A program made the translations under genes and the position numbers. Below are positions 7,689 to 15,374 of a stretch of DNA of 33,968 nt, one piece after another. The DNA is from an uncultured Alphaproteobacteria bacterium (GTDB taxonomy: Bacteria > Pseudomonadota > Alphaproteobacteria > Puniceispirillales > Puniceispirillaceae): NCBI GenBank assembly GCA_913042065.1, contig CAJWKB010000005.1, positions 1-33,968 of the forward strand, given 5' to 3'. The notes under the pieces were generated by a model that was not told the DNA's origin, searched no databases, and worked only from the letters and a program-made list of their open reading frames with translations. The number at the start of each line of letters is the position of its first letter. The first letter of the stretch is position 1.

Positions 7689-8042
7689 TCACTTAGATTT
7701 TCTTCGCTTGTTGAAGCGCGCCGCTACATGCGCGCCTGCCTCAACCTCAATCCCGCTGCATTTCAGATCACCCTCAAAATGAGCCGTTTCGAGTATCTGC
7801 ACCCTGTCTGAAACAACATCACCTTTCACATTGCCAGCGATCACGGCTTCCTTCGTATTTAATGAACCAGTTAAGATTGCATTATTTTCGACGACAAGGT
7901 TTCTACAGTTGATATCACCATCAACAACACCAGCTAAAATTATGTCACCAGAGGATGTGACAGAGCCGGTGATTCGCATATCTTCGTCGATGAGCGATGC
8001 ATTACCTTCTTCACCGTCTTCTTTTTTTCCTTTTTCAAACAA
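7689..8042 (-). CDS. Bactofilin, first of three
   Basis: A 117-residue bactofilin with a charged N-terminal tail (FEKGKKEDGEEGN) followed by the beta-helical core: MRITGSVTSSGDIILAG, GDINCRNLVVENNAI and GSLNTKEAVIAGNVKGDV. A basic C-terminus (FNKRRKSK) ends the protein. The start is a TTG at 8042, chosen because a full AGGAGG stands five bases upstream and no ATG fits the family start. It leads the three-gene bactofilin set and is back to back, with about 185 bases between, with the set that encodes the M23 peptidase. Confidence 0.9.
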   Translation of the reverse strand: MFEKGKKEDGEEGNASLIDEDMRITGSVTSSGDIILAGVVDGDINCRNLVVENNAILTGSLNTKEAVIAGNVKGDVVSDRVQILETAHFEGDLKCSGIEVEAGAHVAARFNKRRKSK

Positions 8043-8226
8043 ATTATCCTCCTGAATTTACTTGGTAAATTATCCAGCGGGAAAATTTTTCAACTTCCTT
8101 ACGCTGAACGGTAACAAATTTAGCGTACAGTCGTTAATTATAGTGTACTCGGTTGTCACATAAATACGATCTTTCTTGTGAACGACCCGACACAGATTTA
8201 GTTAAGTTGAGGTGCCAGACCCCGCC
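8043..8226. promoter_or_regulatory. Divergent promoter region of the bactofilin and M23 peptidase gene sets
   Basis: This 184-base AT-rich stretch separates two oppositely directed gene sets and must hold both promoters. A TATAAT on the minus strand (8142 down to 8137) could be the -10 box for the bactofilin side, but no convincing -35 was found on either strand, and no -24/-12 element is present. Shared control of the two sets is an inference from the layout. Confidence 0.35.
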
Positions 8227-8601
8227 ATGGCCGACGACGTAGTTGATATCCGCAAACGCATTGAAGAAATACGCAACGAGGTTTCCACGGCAATGGCCTC
8301 GAACCGGGCCACGGCTATCGACGCCAAGCCAGCAGGCCAAATTGCCGAATTCTCAGTGCCAGGCGTAACCGCGCCAAGCGGTGGCCAGAAGGCAAGCAAT
8401 GTCCAGCAGCAACAGGCGGTGATGGCTGACGAGGCTCTACTTCTCGATACGAAGGTGGGGCTTGAAGAAGCGCTAAAACTACCATCCTTCCAGTTGAATG
8501 TTCGCAATCAGAGTACCAACCGCTATCTGATAGTAATGCTGATCGCACAGCTACTAACGAATATCTTGCTGATTGGCATTCTCTGGACCAAGCTTGGATA
8601 G
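8227..8601 (+). CDS. Small C-terminally anchored membrane protein of unknown function
   Basis: A 124-residue protein with a charged, alanine- and glutamine-rich soluble part and one hydrophobic segment at the very end (YLIVMLIAQLLTNILLIGILW, about 99-119, the segment having 21 residues; core LIAQLLTNILLIGIL), so it is probably tail-anchored in the inner membrane with the bulk in the cytoplasm. ATG 8227 is used; an in-frame GTG at 8212 is possible and neither has a textbook ribosome-binding site. The M23 peptidase gene starts three bases after its stop, which implies translational coupling. Facing cytoplasmic bactofilins, it might link the filament to the peptidase, but no family was recognised. 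Confidence 0.7.
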   Translation: MADDVVDIRKRIEEIRNEVSTAMASNRATAIDAKPAGQIAEFSVPGVTAPSGGQKASNVQQQQAVMADEALLLDTKVGLEEALKLPSFQLNVRNQSTNRYLIVMLIAQLLTNILLIGILWTKLG

Positions 8602-8604
8602 ATC

Positions 8605-10224
8605 ATGAGCACAGTTGTTGGCAGGATCTTAAGCAGGATCAAACCACCGGTGTTACGATCCAACGACCCGCAGACACCTTTCAAAACACGTGCGCGGCAC
8701 CCGCTCTTGGAGGAGACGCGGTTTCTGCTACTTACACGGCGCGGCCCAGTTGAGATTGTAGTCAAACCAACATATCTCATCGCTGCCGCCTTTATCGGGA
8801 TGGTTGGCGCTGGCGTGATCGCAGCAACAACGCTGTTTATTGGCTATAAATCGGTAGAGGTGGTTAGCAATGACACAATCACCAAAGCCGTAGCAAGTGT
8901 GCCGCTGGAAGCCCAAATGAATATCGGTCAGGAATTTATGCCGTTGGTCAACGCCAATGAGGGAATCGATGGCGATGTCACCGGCGAGTCGTTGCTGCTG
9001 GCTTATGACGACGACACTGATGTAGATCTGGCAGCCAAACTGGCCCCGGCATCCAACAGTCCTGCCCCGGTTAGGCCAGTTGGCAACGAGGCAAGAGATG
9101 ACACCAGCTTAATCTTGTCCAGCACTATCACGAATGTTGACATCACCAGCGTTACTCTTCAAAGGCCAATTGCAACTGCTGTAACGAAACCAGAGATTGC
9201 TGAAATGGCCGCCCTGAAACCACCTGCCCTAAAGTCACCCATCCTAAATGAACCAATTATGGACGCCCCACTTTCCAACACATCAATAGTCGGAATGGAT
9301 GGTAACGGCAGTGCCATGAATGGACCGAAACACGATGCGAGGGCACTGATCGGATCAACGACGCCAACCGCGGCGGACGCGCTGATGGCAATGTTGAAAG
9401 CCCCTTTCTCAAGCCCGTTTAAGAACTCGCTCGACCAATGGGTCGAACCTAATGAAGAACGACCAAGCAGTAAGGACGCTCAAACCGAAACCGTGCTGGC
9501 TCCAGGAAGCGCTATCACCATTGCTTTGAACCCCGGCAGAATGGCGGCGATGGTCCCGTTTGCACCAGACAGCGAAATTCCCTTGGTCACCCCAGCAGTG
9601 CGCCAGCTGAAAATGTTGCGGTCGATGACGCGAGAGGTGGTTTCAATCCGAGAGCATATGACAGGTCTGGGGGTTGCTGAGAGTTATTTGCCACCGGCCG
9701 TCGCTTTGGAAAAGCAAGTCACCGAAGCTGATTTTGCCTCACTGACAATGGCGCTCGAATCGCATCGTTCTGCGCTGAACAAAATACCCCTTAAACCTCC
9801 GATGCTGTATTTTTATATCTCCAGCAAATATGGCAAGCGCAAACATCCAGTAACAGGTCGAATCCGCCAACATCATGGCATTGATCTTGCCGGCACCTGG
9901 CAAGAAGAGGTTCACGCCTCAGCCCCGGGAACGGTTATTCATGCTGGCAAGATGGGGTCTTTTGGCAATGTCGTTCGGGTCAGGCACGCTTATGACATCA
10001 CAACCACATACGCACATCTATCGCGCATTTCGGTGCGGAAAGGCGCCGATGTGACACATGGCACAGTGATTGGCAAGATGGGGCGCACCGGCCGTGTCGA
10101 TGGTGCTCATTTGCATTATGAAATTCGTGTTGGACGCAAATCACTGAACCCACAGATCTTTTTCAATATTGGCCATCGAATCGGCATTGGTGGGGCGCTC
10201 ACGCAGACATCTTCAGTACAGTAA
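8605..10224 (+). CDS. M23 (LytM-type) peptidase, membrane-anchored
   Basis: A 539-residue bitopic inner-membrane protein: a cytoplasmic N-terminus, one transmembrane segment at about residues 56-78, a long low-complexity periplasmic region rich in Pro, Ala, Thr and Ser, and a C-terminal M23 domain from about 400 to 525. The zinc site is complete: His423-x3-Asp427 in HHGIDLAG and His502-x-His504 in AHLHYE, so it should be an active endopeptidase that cuts peptidoglycan crosslinks. M23 peptidases paired with bactofilins shape cells in several bacteria (BacA-LmdC in Hyphomonas, CcmA with Csd1 in Helicobacter). Here three bactofilin genes lie divergently adjacent. The substrate bond is not predictable. 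Confidence 0.9.
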   Translation: MSTVVGRILSRIKPPVLRSNDPQTPFKTRARHPLLEETRFLLLTRRGPVEIVVKPTYLIAAAFIGMVGAGVIAATTLFIGYKSVEVVSNDTITKAVASVPLEAQMNIGQEFMPLVNANEGIDGDVTGESLLLAYDDDTDVDLAAKLAPASNSPAPVRPVGNEARDDTSLILSSTITNVDITSVTLQRPIATAVTKPEIAEMAALKPPALKSPILNEPIMDAPLSNTSIVGMDGNGSAMNGPKHDARALIGSTTPTAADALMAMLKAPFSSPFKNSLDQWVEPNEERPSSKDAQTETVLAPGSAITIALNPGRMAAMVPFAPDSEIPLVTPAVRQLKMLRSMTREVVSIREHMTGLGVAESYLPPAVALEKQVTEADFASLTMALESHRSALNKIPLKPPMLYFYISSKYGKRKHPVTGRIRQHHGIDLAGTWQEEVHASAPGTVIHAGKMGSFGNVVRVRHAYDITTTYAHLSRISVRKGADVTHGTVIGKMGRTGRVDGAHLHYEIRVGRKSLNPQIFFNIGHRIGIGGALTQTSSVQ

Positions 10225-10330
10225 CAATGACAGGCTAATATTCCCAGTCATAAGGTCGTTTACTTAGGTATTGCGTTGTCACGCGCGGTCATCCCGACCG
10301 TAGCAGCAGATCGAGGCATAACAGAGGGTT

Positions 10331-10771
10331 ATGGGTATTCAACAGCAGATCACAAAACGAGCAACTATGACAATGGCAACGGGACTTTTGCTTGGCCTTT
10401 CTGCGTGCGAGTTCTATGTGGTCGACAATGCGAACCAGCTGCCACCGCAACCATTACAGCCAATTTTAACTGCCGAGCCGACACCGCCTCCCGAACCGTT
10501 GCCAGGCAGTGAGCTAGTTGTTTTTATGGACAGCACAACAGCACAACTGGCTGGGTGCAGAGCCATATCAAATATCAGATTTTCACATCATGGCAGTTAT
10601 AACGACGGTTTAACGATTTTACGTAATGCCGCGATCCAAATCAACGGCAATCGGATGGTGCCTATCCGGCTAATGGAAGATGTCGAAAATAGCGGTGGAC
10701 CACATCTATATCAAGTCAAGCTGATGCGTTGTCCAGAGCAAGAATCACAGGGAACCGAAGCCAATGGGTGA
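10331..10771 (+). CDS. Predicted lipoprotein, unknown function
   Basis: A 146-residue protein with a basic N-terminus, hydrophobic stretch and lipobox LSAC (Cys26), so it should be lipidated and probably sits in the outer membrane. A proline-rich linker (about residues 38-58) precedes a small domain with two cysteines (in AGCRAI and MRCPE) and a segment LRNAAIQINGNRMVPI. That pattern of an N-terminal Cys, a helix and 'LRN-A' followed by GN is reminiscent of RcsF/DUF4156-like lipoproteins, but this is only a resemblance. ATG 10331 follows GAGGG. It is 106 bases after the M23 gene and overlaps the next gene by eight bases, so these belong together. Confidence 0.75.
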   Translation: MGIQQQITKRATMTMATGLLLGLSACEFYVVDNANQLPPQPLQPILTAEPTPPPEPLPGSELVVFMDSTTAQLAGCRAISNIRFSHHGSYNDGLTILRNAAIQINGNRMVPIRLMEDVENSGGPHLYQVKLMRCPEQESQGTEANG

Positions 10772-11057
10772 TGTTATCTATCTGCCAAATTACAAAAACA
10801 ACTGCTGTTCGCCTTTAGGTGACTATCCGTCTCTGACAAGAGAGGAGGTGCACCGGCTTGAAACAATCCGTGACAACATCGAGCAGCTGCTGAATATGGT
10901 GTCTGGCATCCGCAATGATCCCGAGGCGGTAGCACTGGCTGCTGGCCGCTATGGGCTGATGCGAATGTATCAGCTACAGGGCCGCGCCTCCGTTATGGCA
11001 TTCGCCAATCGTTGCGTTGAAACAGCTGAAATCGCAGAAGACTTGCAAAAATCGTAA
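10764..11057 (+). CDS. Small helical protein of unknown function
   Basis: A 97-residue soluble protein that overlaps the end of the lipoprotein gene by eight bases, a sign of coupled translation. Most of it is predicted helical; the middle (EEVHRLETIRDNIEQLLNMV) has a heptad-like pattern. The N-terminal stretch contains a CC pair. No signal peptide, membrane segment or catalytic motif is seen and no family was recognised. By position it is the last gene of the M23-peptidase set. Confidence 0.65.
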   Translation: MGDVIYLPNYKNNCCSPLGDYPSLTREEVHRLETIRDNIEQLLNMVSGIRNDPEAVALAAGRYGLMRMYQLQGRASVMAFANRCVETAEIAEDLQKS

Positions 11058-11726
11058 GCTAAACTTTCCATAATCAAATCTCTGGTTGTTATGGTTTTAA
11101 GAGTTGCATTACCAATGTAATTTGCGCTGTCTGCGCATCGCGCGATTGTTATATTTTCCATCAGCGATGAATGATTTTTTTCCGCTATTCGCACTGCATA
11201 AAGCACTTTTGGTGTTGCACTCTATCCGTTCTGTAATGCAATTTTTCTCAATGAGTTTGCTGGTAGGTGTCGTCGAGACTGACATTCTGCCCGGACATCT
11301 TTTCAAGATCTTATAGGTGACATGGTAATCCCTAGTTAGAACGACAACGGATGGCTGCGTCCATGCCTCGATTTTGACAACAACCAGCAAGCTGGTGGAG
11401 ACCTTCGCCACTGCCTTAAGCGTGTGTGTTATGACGCAGCTAACCGGTATTACCCCCCTAGCTTTACAAATAAGATCTCAATATGGCTCGATCTGCCCGA
11501 GGTGATGGTCGTGACCACTCTAAGCATGGCCTCATCAATGAGGAGGAAATGCAGAAAATCACTCAGATACAAGACGAGTTTGAATTTCGAAGGAACATAC
11601 CAAGACCATGAGTAAAGTGTTGCAGGAACGGCATTAAAGCAACTAATGACAAATAAAAAGTGCCAGAATTTTTAAAAAGACTAACATTCTGTGTGCCGCG
11701 TCGTCCATAGTTAGAGGAGATGTGAT
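11058..11726. other. Long stretch with no confident gene
   Basis: About 670 bases between the small helical protein gene and the first cNMP-binding-like gene. Open frames at 11104-11411 on both strands lack ribosome-binding sites and protein-like composition. One 42-codon ORF at 11483 looks more coding-like and is listed separately. A short palindrome ACCAGC-AA-GCTGGT at 11383-11396 has too small a loop and no T-run to be a terminator. No sigma-54 element, tRNA or repeat was seen. Confidence 0.55.
11483..11611 (+). CDS. Possible 42-residue small protein
   Basis: An ATG-started frame of 42 codons with a hydrophilic, strongly charged product: a basic N-terminal part (ARSARGDGRDHSKHG) and a probable helix (INEEEMQKITQIQDEFEFRR). 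The composition looks like protein rather than random translation, but the ribosome-binding site is weak and no family is known to me. It could also be the leftover start of a longer gene. It is on the same strand as, and 115 bases before, the cNMP-binding-like pair. Confidence 0.3.
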   Translation: MARSARGDGRDHSKHGLINEEEMQKITQIQDEFEFRRNIPRP

Positions 11727-12146
11727 ATGCAGGCCGACCTTTTGCCATTCATTGATTGGAGCCACCATCCACGTCAGATTATTGCATCGCAAGAGCGGAT
11801 CATCACCGCCGATGATCCGACCGATATGCTTTTCTTACTTGAAAAGGGCGTGGCATTGGCGCCGAACGCCGCTCTGCTCAACCAGCCTCAGCACACTGAC
11901 AAGACAAAAATTGTCGGTAATAATGATATCACCTACAGGGCGGGCGCCTTGCTCTCACTGTTAGAAATGCTATCACTTAACGTCTACCGCCATGACGTAA
12001 TTGCACACGAAGAATGCCACGTGATTGGAATCAACAGATTTGAGATCAAGACCATGTGGGACCGCGACAGCCATTTAGCATGGCCGCTGTCATGTTCGGT
12101 TGCAGCGACCATCACACAGCGCCGCCAAACCCGGTTTTTAATATAG
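11727..12146 (+). CDS. Cyclic-nucleotide-binding-like protein without DNA-binding domain (first of pair)
   Basis: A 139-residue cytosolic protein whose layout resembles a CRP-type cyclic-nucleotide-binding beta barrel: the early strand QERIITADDPTDMLFLLEKGVA, read as IIxADDPxDMLFLLEKG, then RAGALLSLLEML, the strand EECHVIGINR and a C-terminal helix. The phosphate-binding cassette residues of true cAMP binders (GE...R.A) are not clearly present, so ligand binding is doubtful. No helix-turn-helix follows. ATG 11727 is well supported by AGAGGAG seven bases upstream. The second gene of the pair begins three bases after its stop. The nearby sigma-54 gene and promoter suggest a role in flagellar or related control, which is inference. 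Confidence 0.6.
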   Translation: MQADLLPFIDWSHHPRQIIASQERIITADDPTDMLFLLEKGVALAPNAALLNQPQHTDKTKIVGNNDITYRAGALLSLLEMLSLNVYRHDVIAHEECHVIGINRFEIKTMWDRDSHLAWPLSCSVAATITQRRQTRFLI

Positions 12147-12149
12147 ATC

Positions 12150-12473
12150 ATGCCCCAAAAAAGCTCAGAAATCAGATTGTTTCATGGCGAAGCCCTATTT
12201 CGCGTCGGGCAAATGGCGCGGGAATTCTACATGGTCAAATCGGGGGCCATTTATGTTCTGGATGACAAAGGCGTCACAGCAATTAAGCAGTTCTTCCCTA
12301 GTGAGCTTTTTGGCATCCCAGAAGTACTAGCCCAAAGTCAATGGAATAACACTGCAATCGCCAACGGCAACACAGTACTAAAACGTTTTGAATCTTCTCA
12401 TCTTTTCCATTCTCTCGACGAGATGCCCGATACCCAAAGCGACTTCATTCGACATGTTGCCAAGCTCGCTTGA
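12150..12473 (+). CDS. Cyclic-nucleotide-binding-like protein without DNA-binding domain (second of pair)
   Basis: A 107-residue protein with a clearer CRP/cNMP-like signature: LFHGEALFRVGQMAREFYMVKSG (read as LFRVGQMAREFYMVKSGAI, the usual 'F..G..A..FY.V.SG.' strand-turn-strand), then FFPSELFGIPEVL in the place of the phosphate-binding cassette and NNTAIANGNTVLKRF as the closing strands. The cassette arginine that contacts cyclic phosphate is not evident. The protein stops after the C-terminal helix, with no DNA-binding domain. It follows the first member of the pair by three bases, which suggests coupled expression and perhaps a heterodimer. A sigma-54 promoter begins 44 bases after its stop. 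Confidence 0.65.
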   Translation: MPQKSSEIRLFHGEALFRVGQMAREFYMVKSGAIYVLDDKGVTAIKQFFPSELFGIPEVLAQSQWNNTAIANGNTVLKRFESSHLFHSLDEMPDTQSDFIRHVAKLA

Positions 12474-12517
12474 AGAGCCAAGCTTATCGCAAACGACAGT
12501 CCTTTTTTGCAGCCAAA

Positions 12518-12533
12518 TGGCACGATAAATGCA
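12518..12533 (+). promoter_or_regulatory. Sigma-54 (-24/-12) promoter of the 67-residue protein gene
   Basis: TGGCACG-ATAA-ATGCA matches the RpoN consensus TGGCACG-N4-TTGCW at all but one position, with GG and GC exactly 12 bases apart (12519 and 12531). Transcription should start near 12544, leaving about 22 bases before the GTG start at 12566. RpoN itself is encoded convergently just downstream. Confidence 0.8.
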
Positions 12534-12565
12534 AAACCCACTATAACAAACCGAAGGAGGTTATA

Positions 12566-12769
12566 GTGAAGCAAACAACAACAAACCAGAATTTTAGCAC
12601 TCAGAATACTGTTGAGACGGGTGCATCACTTGCCGAACTGTTTGCGGTCAACACACAGGCCCACAGTGGTGCGCCGGCGACGCCGGCAATCGAAATTGTG
12701 CATTACGATAAGAATGATAAACGCAGCAGCTATGATGTGTTTCCGCTGAGCACTTTTGCCACTCAATAA
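12566..12769 (+). CDS. Sigma-54-dependent 67-residue protein of unknown function
   Basis: The start is a GTG at 12566, five bases after a perfect AAGGAGG. The frame stays open upstream to 12470, but that portion spans the sigma-54 promoter and cannot be translated from it. The 67-residue product is polar and low in hydrophobic segments: a Thr/Asn/Gln-rich N-terminus, a short helix SLAELFAVN, and a C-terminal stretch EIVHYDKNDKRSSYDVFPL. It has no signal peptide or membrane segment. No family was recognised. Control by RpoN and proximity to rpoN and the flagellar genes suggest a flagellum-associated role, possibly an exported or regulatory protein, but this is inference. Confidence 0.75.
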   Translation: MKQTTTNQNFSTQNTVETGASLAELFAVNTQAHSGAPATPAIEIVHYDKNDKRSSYDVFPLSTFATQ

Positions 12770-12860
12770 ACATCTAGCCTAGAAAAAAGGTATAGAGCAC
12801 AAGACACAACCAGCTCGGCACATTCGGCTGCAGACGATGAAGGCCGCAAAATGAGGAGGA

Positions 12861-14360
12861 TCAGCCAGCCATATTAAGACGGGCTCGGCGTCGACGCTCA
12901 GATGATGGGGGGATGCGCAACATATCACGATATTTGGCAACCGTCCTACGGGCAAGCTTCACGCCCTTCTCCGACACCATGGCAGCGATGGCATCATCAC
13001 TTAGCGGTTTGGCGGCAGGTTCTCCATCGACAATTGACTTGATCATGTCTCGCACTGCACCAGCAGCCTTGCTGTCCCCATCATCACTAGCGGCGATGGA
13101 GACACTAAACAACGACTTCATCGGAAAGCTACCTTTAGGAGTTGCGATCAAAAGACCACTGGTCACGCGGCTGACAGTGCTTTCATGCATGCCAACCGCT
13201 TCGGCGACATTTTTGAGCGACAGCGGCTTCAGTGCAGAGAGACCATGTGTCAGAAAGTCGGCCTGGCGGGCGACAATTTCACCGCTGATCTTCAGAGTTG
13301 TGGTATTACGCTGTTCAAGAGCGCGGCGCAGCCAGCGGGCTGAACCAAGCGCCTCATTCGCGTATGATTTTTCTTCTTCGTTCTTGGCACGACGGTTTTT
13401 GGCGTTCACTTCCGAAGCATACTCTTCGTTGATAACAAGTGAAGGTAAGGTCGATCTGTTCAGATCAACTATCCATCCTTCCGCGCCGCGGCTGACGACC
13501 ACATCGGGAGCGCCAACACGAAGCAGCGTTGGCTCAAACGCCTCACCCGGCTTTGGATTGAATTCACGGATTTTCTTTAGGCAGGCGGCAATTTCAGTGA
13601 TATCGCATTTTGCCTTGCGCGCCAAAACCGCAAGTTCACCGCGGCCAAGCAGTTCAAGATTAGCAAGTACTACGTCCATTTCAGCCGACAAAACGCCACC
13701 CTCGCGCGCTTGAATGCGCAAACATTCGGCAAGACTGCGGGCAAAGACGCCCTCCGGCTCGAGGCGCTGTAGGATTACCAGCGTCGCCTCAGCTTCTTCT
13801 CCTGAACAACCGCATTTTTCAGCAATATTCTCAACAGTCTGGCCAAGCCAGCCGCTCGGCTCAAGCGAGTCAGCAAATTCATAAGCAATAAATCGCTGGC
13901 GTGGGTCAAAGATACTCAGATCAATCTGTCTCAGAACAAATTCGGTTAGGGTCTCGGGCTGTTCGGGAACCAGATTGGCGAGGCTGTCCCAGTCAGTATC
14001 ACCGGTGGCAACTGGCGTAGCACTACGGCCAAGATCAAGCCCATTTGATTCAAACCTATTCTCAAAATCACCATGCGCCGTCGGATCATCAGTAATGGCT
14101 GCGCCGTCACGTATGCAATCGGCCAAATCAGCTGGAGTGGTTGGCTCAGTCTGTACAGCTGGCGTCTCAGGCACAGATAGATTAGCGTTGTCCGGTTTTG
14201 ATACTTCAACCTCGAGAAATGGATTTTCAAGCGCCTGTTCCTCAAGGAAATTCTGGATGTCGAGGTTGGTCATCTGCAACAGTTTGATAGCTTGTTGCAG
14301 CTGAGGCGTCATGACAAGAGATTGCTTCTGCTTTACGCTCAGTGATGGCATTAACTGCAT
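12861..14360 (-). CDS. rpoN: RNA polymerase sigma-54 factor
   Basis: A 499-residue sigma-54, the sigma factor that recognises -24/-12 promoters and needs an AAA+ activator to open DNA. The glutamine-rich activator-contact region I is at about residues 7-50 (KQKQSLVMTPQLQQAIKLLQ), followed by an acidic variable region II (50-115), the core-binding region, and the C-terminal DNA-binding part with the helix-turn-helix (VAEAVGMHESTVSRV) and the RpoN box ARRTVAKYR near the end. ATG 14360 has GGGAG six bases upstream. It is convergent with the sigma-54-dependent small gene. At least four good -24/-12 sites lie in this window, so it very likely reads its neighbours. Confidence 0.97.
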   Translation of the reverse strand: MQLMPSLSVKQKQSLVMTPQLQQAIKLLQMTNLDIQNFLEEQALENPFLEVEVSKPDNANLSVPETPAVQTEPTTPADLADCIRDGAAITDDPTAHGDFENRFESNGLDLGRSATPVATGDTDWDSLANLVPEQPETLTEFVLRQIDLSIFDPRQRFIAYEFADSLEPSGWLGQTVENIAEKCGCSGEEAEATLVILQRLEPEGVFARSLAECLRIQAREGGVLSAEMDVVLANLELLGRGELAVLARKAKCDITEIAACLKKIREFNPKPGEAFEPTLLRVGAPDVVVSRGAEGWIVDLNRSTLPSLVINEEYASEVNAKNRRAKNEEEKSYANEALGSARWLRRALEQRNTTTLKISGEIVARQADFLTHGLSALKPLSLKNVAEAVGMHESTVSRVTSGLLIATPKGSFPMKSLFSVSIAASDDGDSKAAGAVRDMIKSIVDGEPAAKPLSDDAIAAMVSEKGVKLARRTVAKYRDMLRIPPSSERRRRARLNMAG

Positions 14361-14591
14361 GATTTTCTCCCTAAGTTGGATTAACGATGAAGAAGAAAAT
14401 CTTGCTTTGCAAAAAGACTATTTGACGCCGCCGAGTGTCAAATTTCAGACATTTTTGTTCATATCTTTCAGAAGGTTAAAAACGTGCACTCAACAGAAAA
14501 TGAAAAAGTGTCAACAAATGGACGGCAAAGCAGCTCAAATAGAGGGCAAAACAAGCTATTGCGCCTAATCCGCCCGATCGTATAGCTTGAT

Positions 14592-14607
14592 TGGCACAAC
14601 ACTTGAA
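14592..14607 (+). promoter_or_regulatory. Possible sigma-54 promoter of the 103-residue membrane protein gene
   Basis: TGGCACA-ACAC-TTGAA keeps the -24 element and the exact 12-base GG-to-G spacing (14593, 14605), but the invariant GC of the -12 box reads GA. Predicted start of transcription is near 14617, 40 bases before the GTG. Because of the -12 change this is weaker than the other sites here. Confidence 0.4.
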
Positions 14608-14656
14608 TAACCGAGACCGTGATGGCCCCAAACCAGACGTAAAGGAGTTAGCAGTA

Positions 14657-14968
14657 GTGATTACTTTATCACGAAACAGACCTGCACGCGGCAGCACCTG
14701 CCAGCGCTGTCAGATCATCCGTTCCTTCATCGCTTTTGCGATCATGCTTGGTATTTTTTCTCTCGTCATTGACGATAGTGCTCAGTTTCTGCGGGTGGTG
14801 ACCCCGGAACGCGCTGCCAGTGCGATCTGGATTGCTGGAGGCATTTTGTTTTTGGTAAAGCTAGGTGCCTGGCTGAGGGAGCGCCGAGTCACCGTCAGCG
14901 CCGATCGCGTACCAGCCGCACAGCTAGCCGCTGATAGGGAAAAAACCGCCCATAAGTATGGCCGGTAA
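14657..14968 (+). CDS. Small membrane protein of unknown function
   Basis: A 103-residue protein with two hydrophobic segments (about residues 22-41, SFIAFAIMLGIFSLVID, and 57-75, AIWIAGGILFLVKLGAWL) joined by a short loop, with a CQRC pair near the N-terminus and a basic C-terminal tail. GTG 14657 is preferred since AAAGGAG lies nine bases upstream; the longer frame from 14591 runs across a probable promoter. Its last 74 bases overlap the end of the convergent DUF1566 gene. No family was recognised. The sigma-54-like element upstream and motA just downstream hint at a motility link. Confidence 0.65.
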   Translation: MITLSRNRPARGSTCQRCQIIRSFIAFAIMLGIFSLVIDDSAQFLRVVTPERAASAIWIAGGILFLVKLGAWLRERRVTVSADRVPAAQLAADREKTAHKYGR

Positions 14969-15374
14969 AGAAATTCACTGACCACATATGACGCTTGGCA
15001 AAGCGGTTGACTTCGCTAGTCCAATAGGCCTCAGACGAGGTTTGTGGAAAATATTTCTTGCTGATCTTCGGGCGCTCACACTCATGGCAGACTAAACCCT
15101 CCAACTCTTCCAGCGTTGGTAACCGCCACTTACCTCCTAACTGTTCGTTTGCCTGTGATATTGCGTTGGTAATTTCTTCCTGGTTCAATTTGACTAGTTT
15201 CCCAGTGCAACCTGTTCCATCCCAAACCTGGCCAACAGTGCATCGCAGCCATTCGATCCCAAATTTTAAATCAATGACAACGTAGTCGCGGGCAATATAT
15301 TCAGACGTCTGGGCTGGCGATGCGACAGAGAGCATCAATAAAACGGCCAGCAGATATCGAACCAAAATCCTCAT
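14895..15374 (-). CDS. Secreted DUF1566 (Lcl C-terminal domain) protein
   Basis: A 159-residue protein with a signal peptide (hydrophobic residues about 4-17, likely cut after SVASPA) and one DUF1566 domain: LRCTVGQVWDGTGCTG, then an Ala-rich helix, GGKWRLPTLEELEGLV, a CHEC pair, and YWTSEV with the closing RLVRD. The family is found in secreted or cell-surface proteins and has a C-type-lectin-like fold; its activity is generally unknown. ATG 15374 has GGGAG seven bases upstream, so the 40-residue extension of the open frame is not used. The 3' end overlaps the convergent membrane-protein gene by 74 bases. Confidence 0.82.
   Translation of the reverse strand: MRILVRYLLAVLLMLSVASPAQTSEYIARDYVVIDLKFGIEWLRCTVGQVWDGTGCTGKLVKLNQEEITNAISQANEQLGGKWRLPTLEELEGLVCHECERPKISKKYFPQTSSEAYWTSEVNRFAKRHMWSVNFFTGHTYGRFFPYQRLAVRLVRDRR

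Noticed and set aside
11383..11396. Palindrome ACCAGC-AA-GCTGGT as a terminator
   Set aside because: The loop is only two bases and no T-run follows.
12913..13713. A 266-codon plus-strand frame opposite rpoN
   Set aside because: It is fully antisense to a well-conserved sigma-54 gene, has no ribosome-binding site and a composition typical of a shadow frame.
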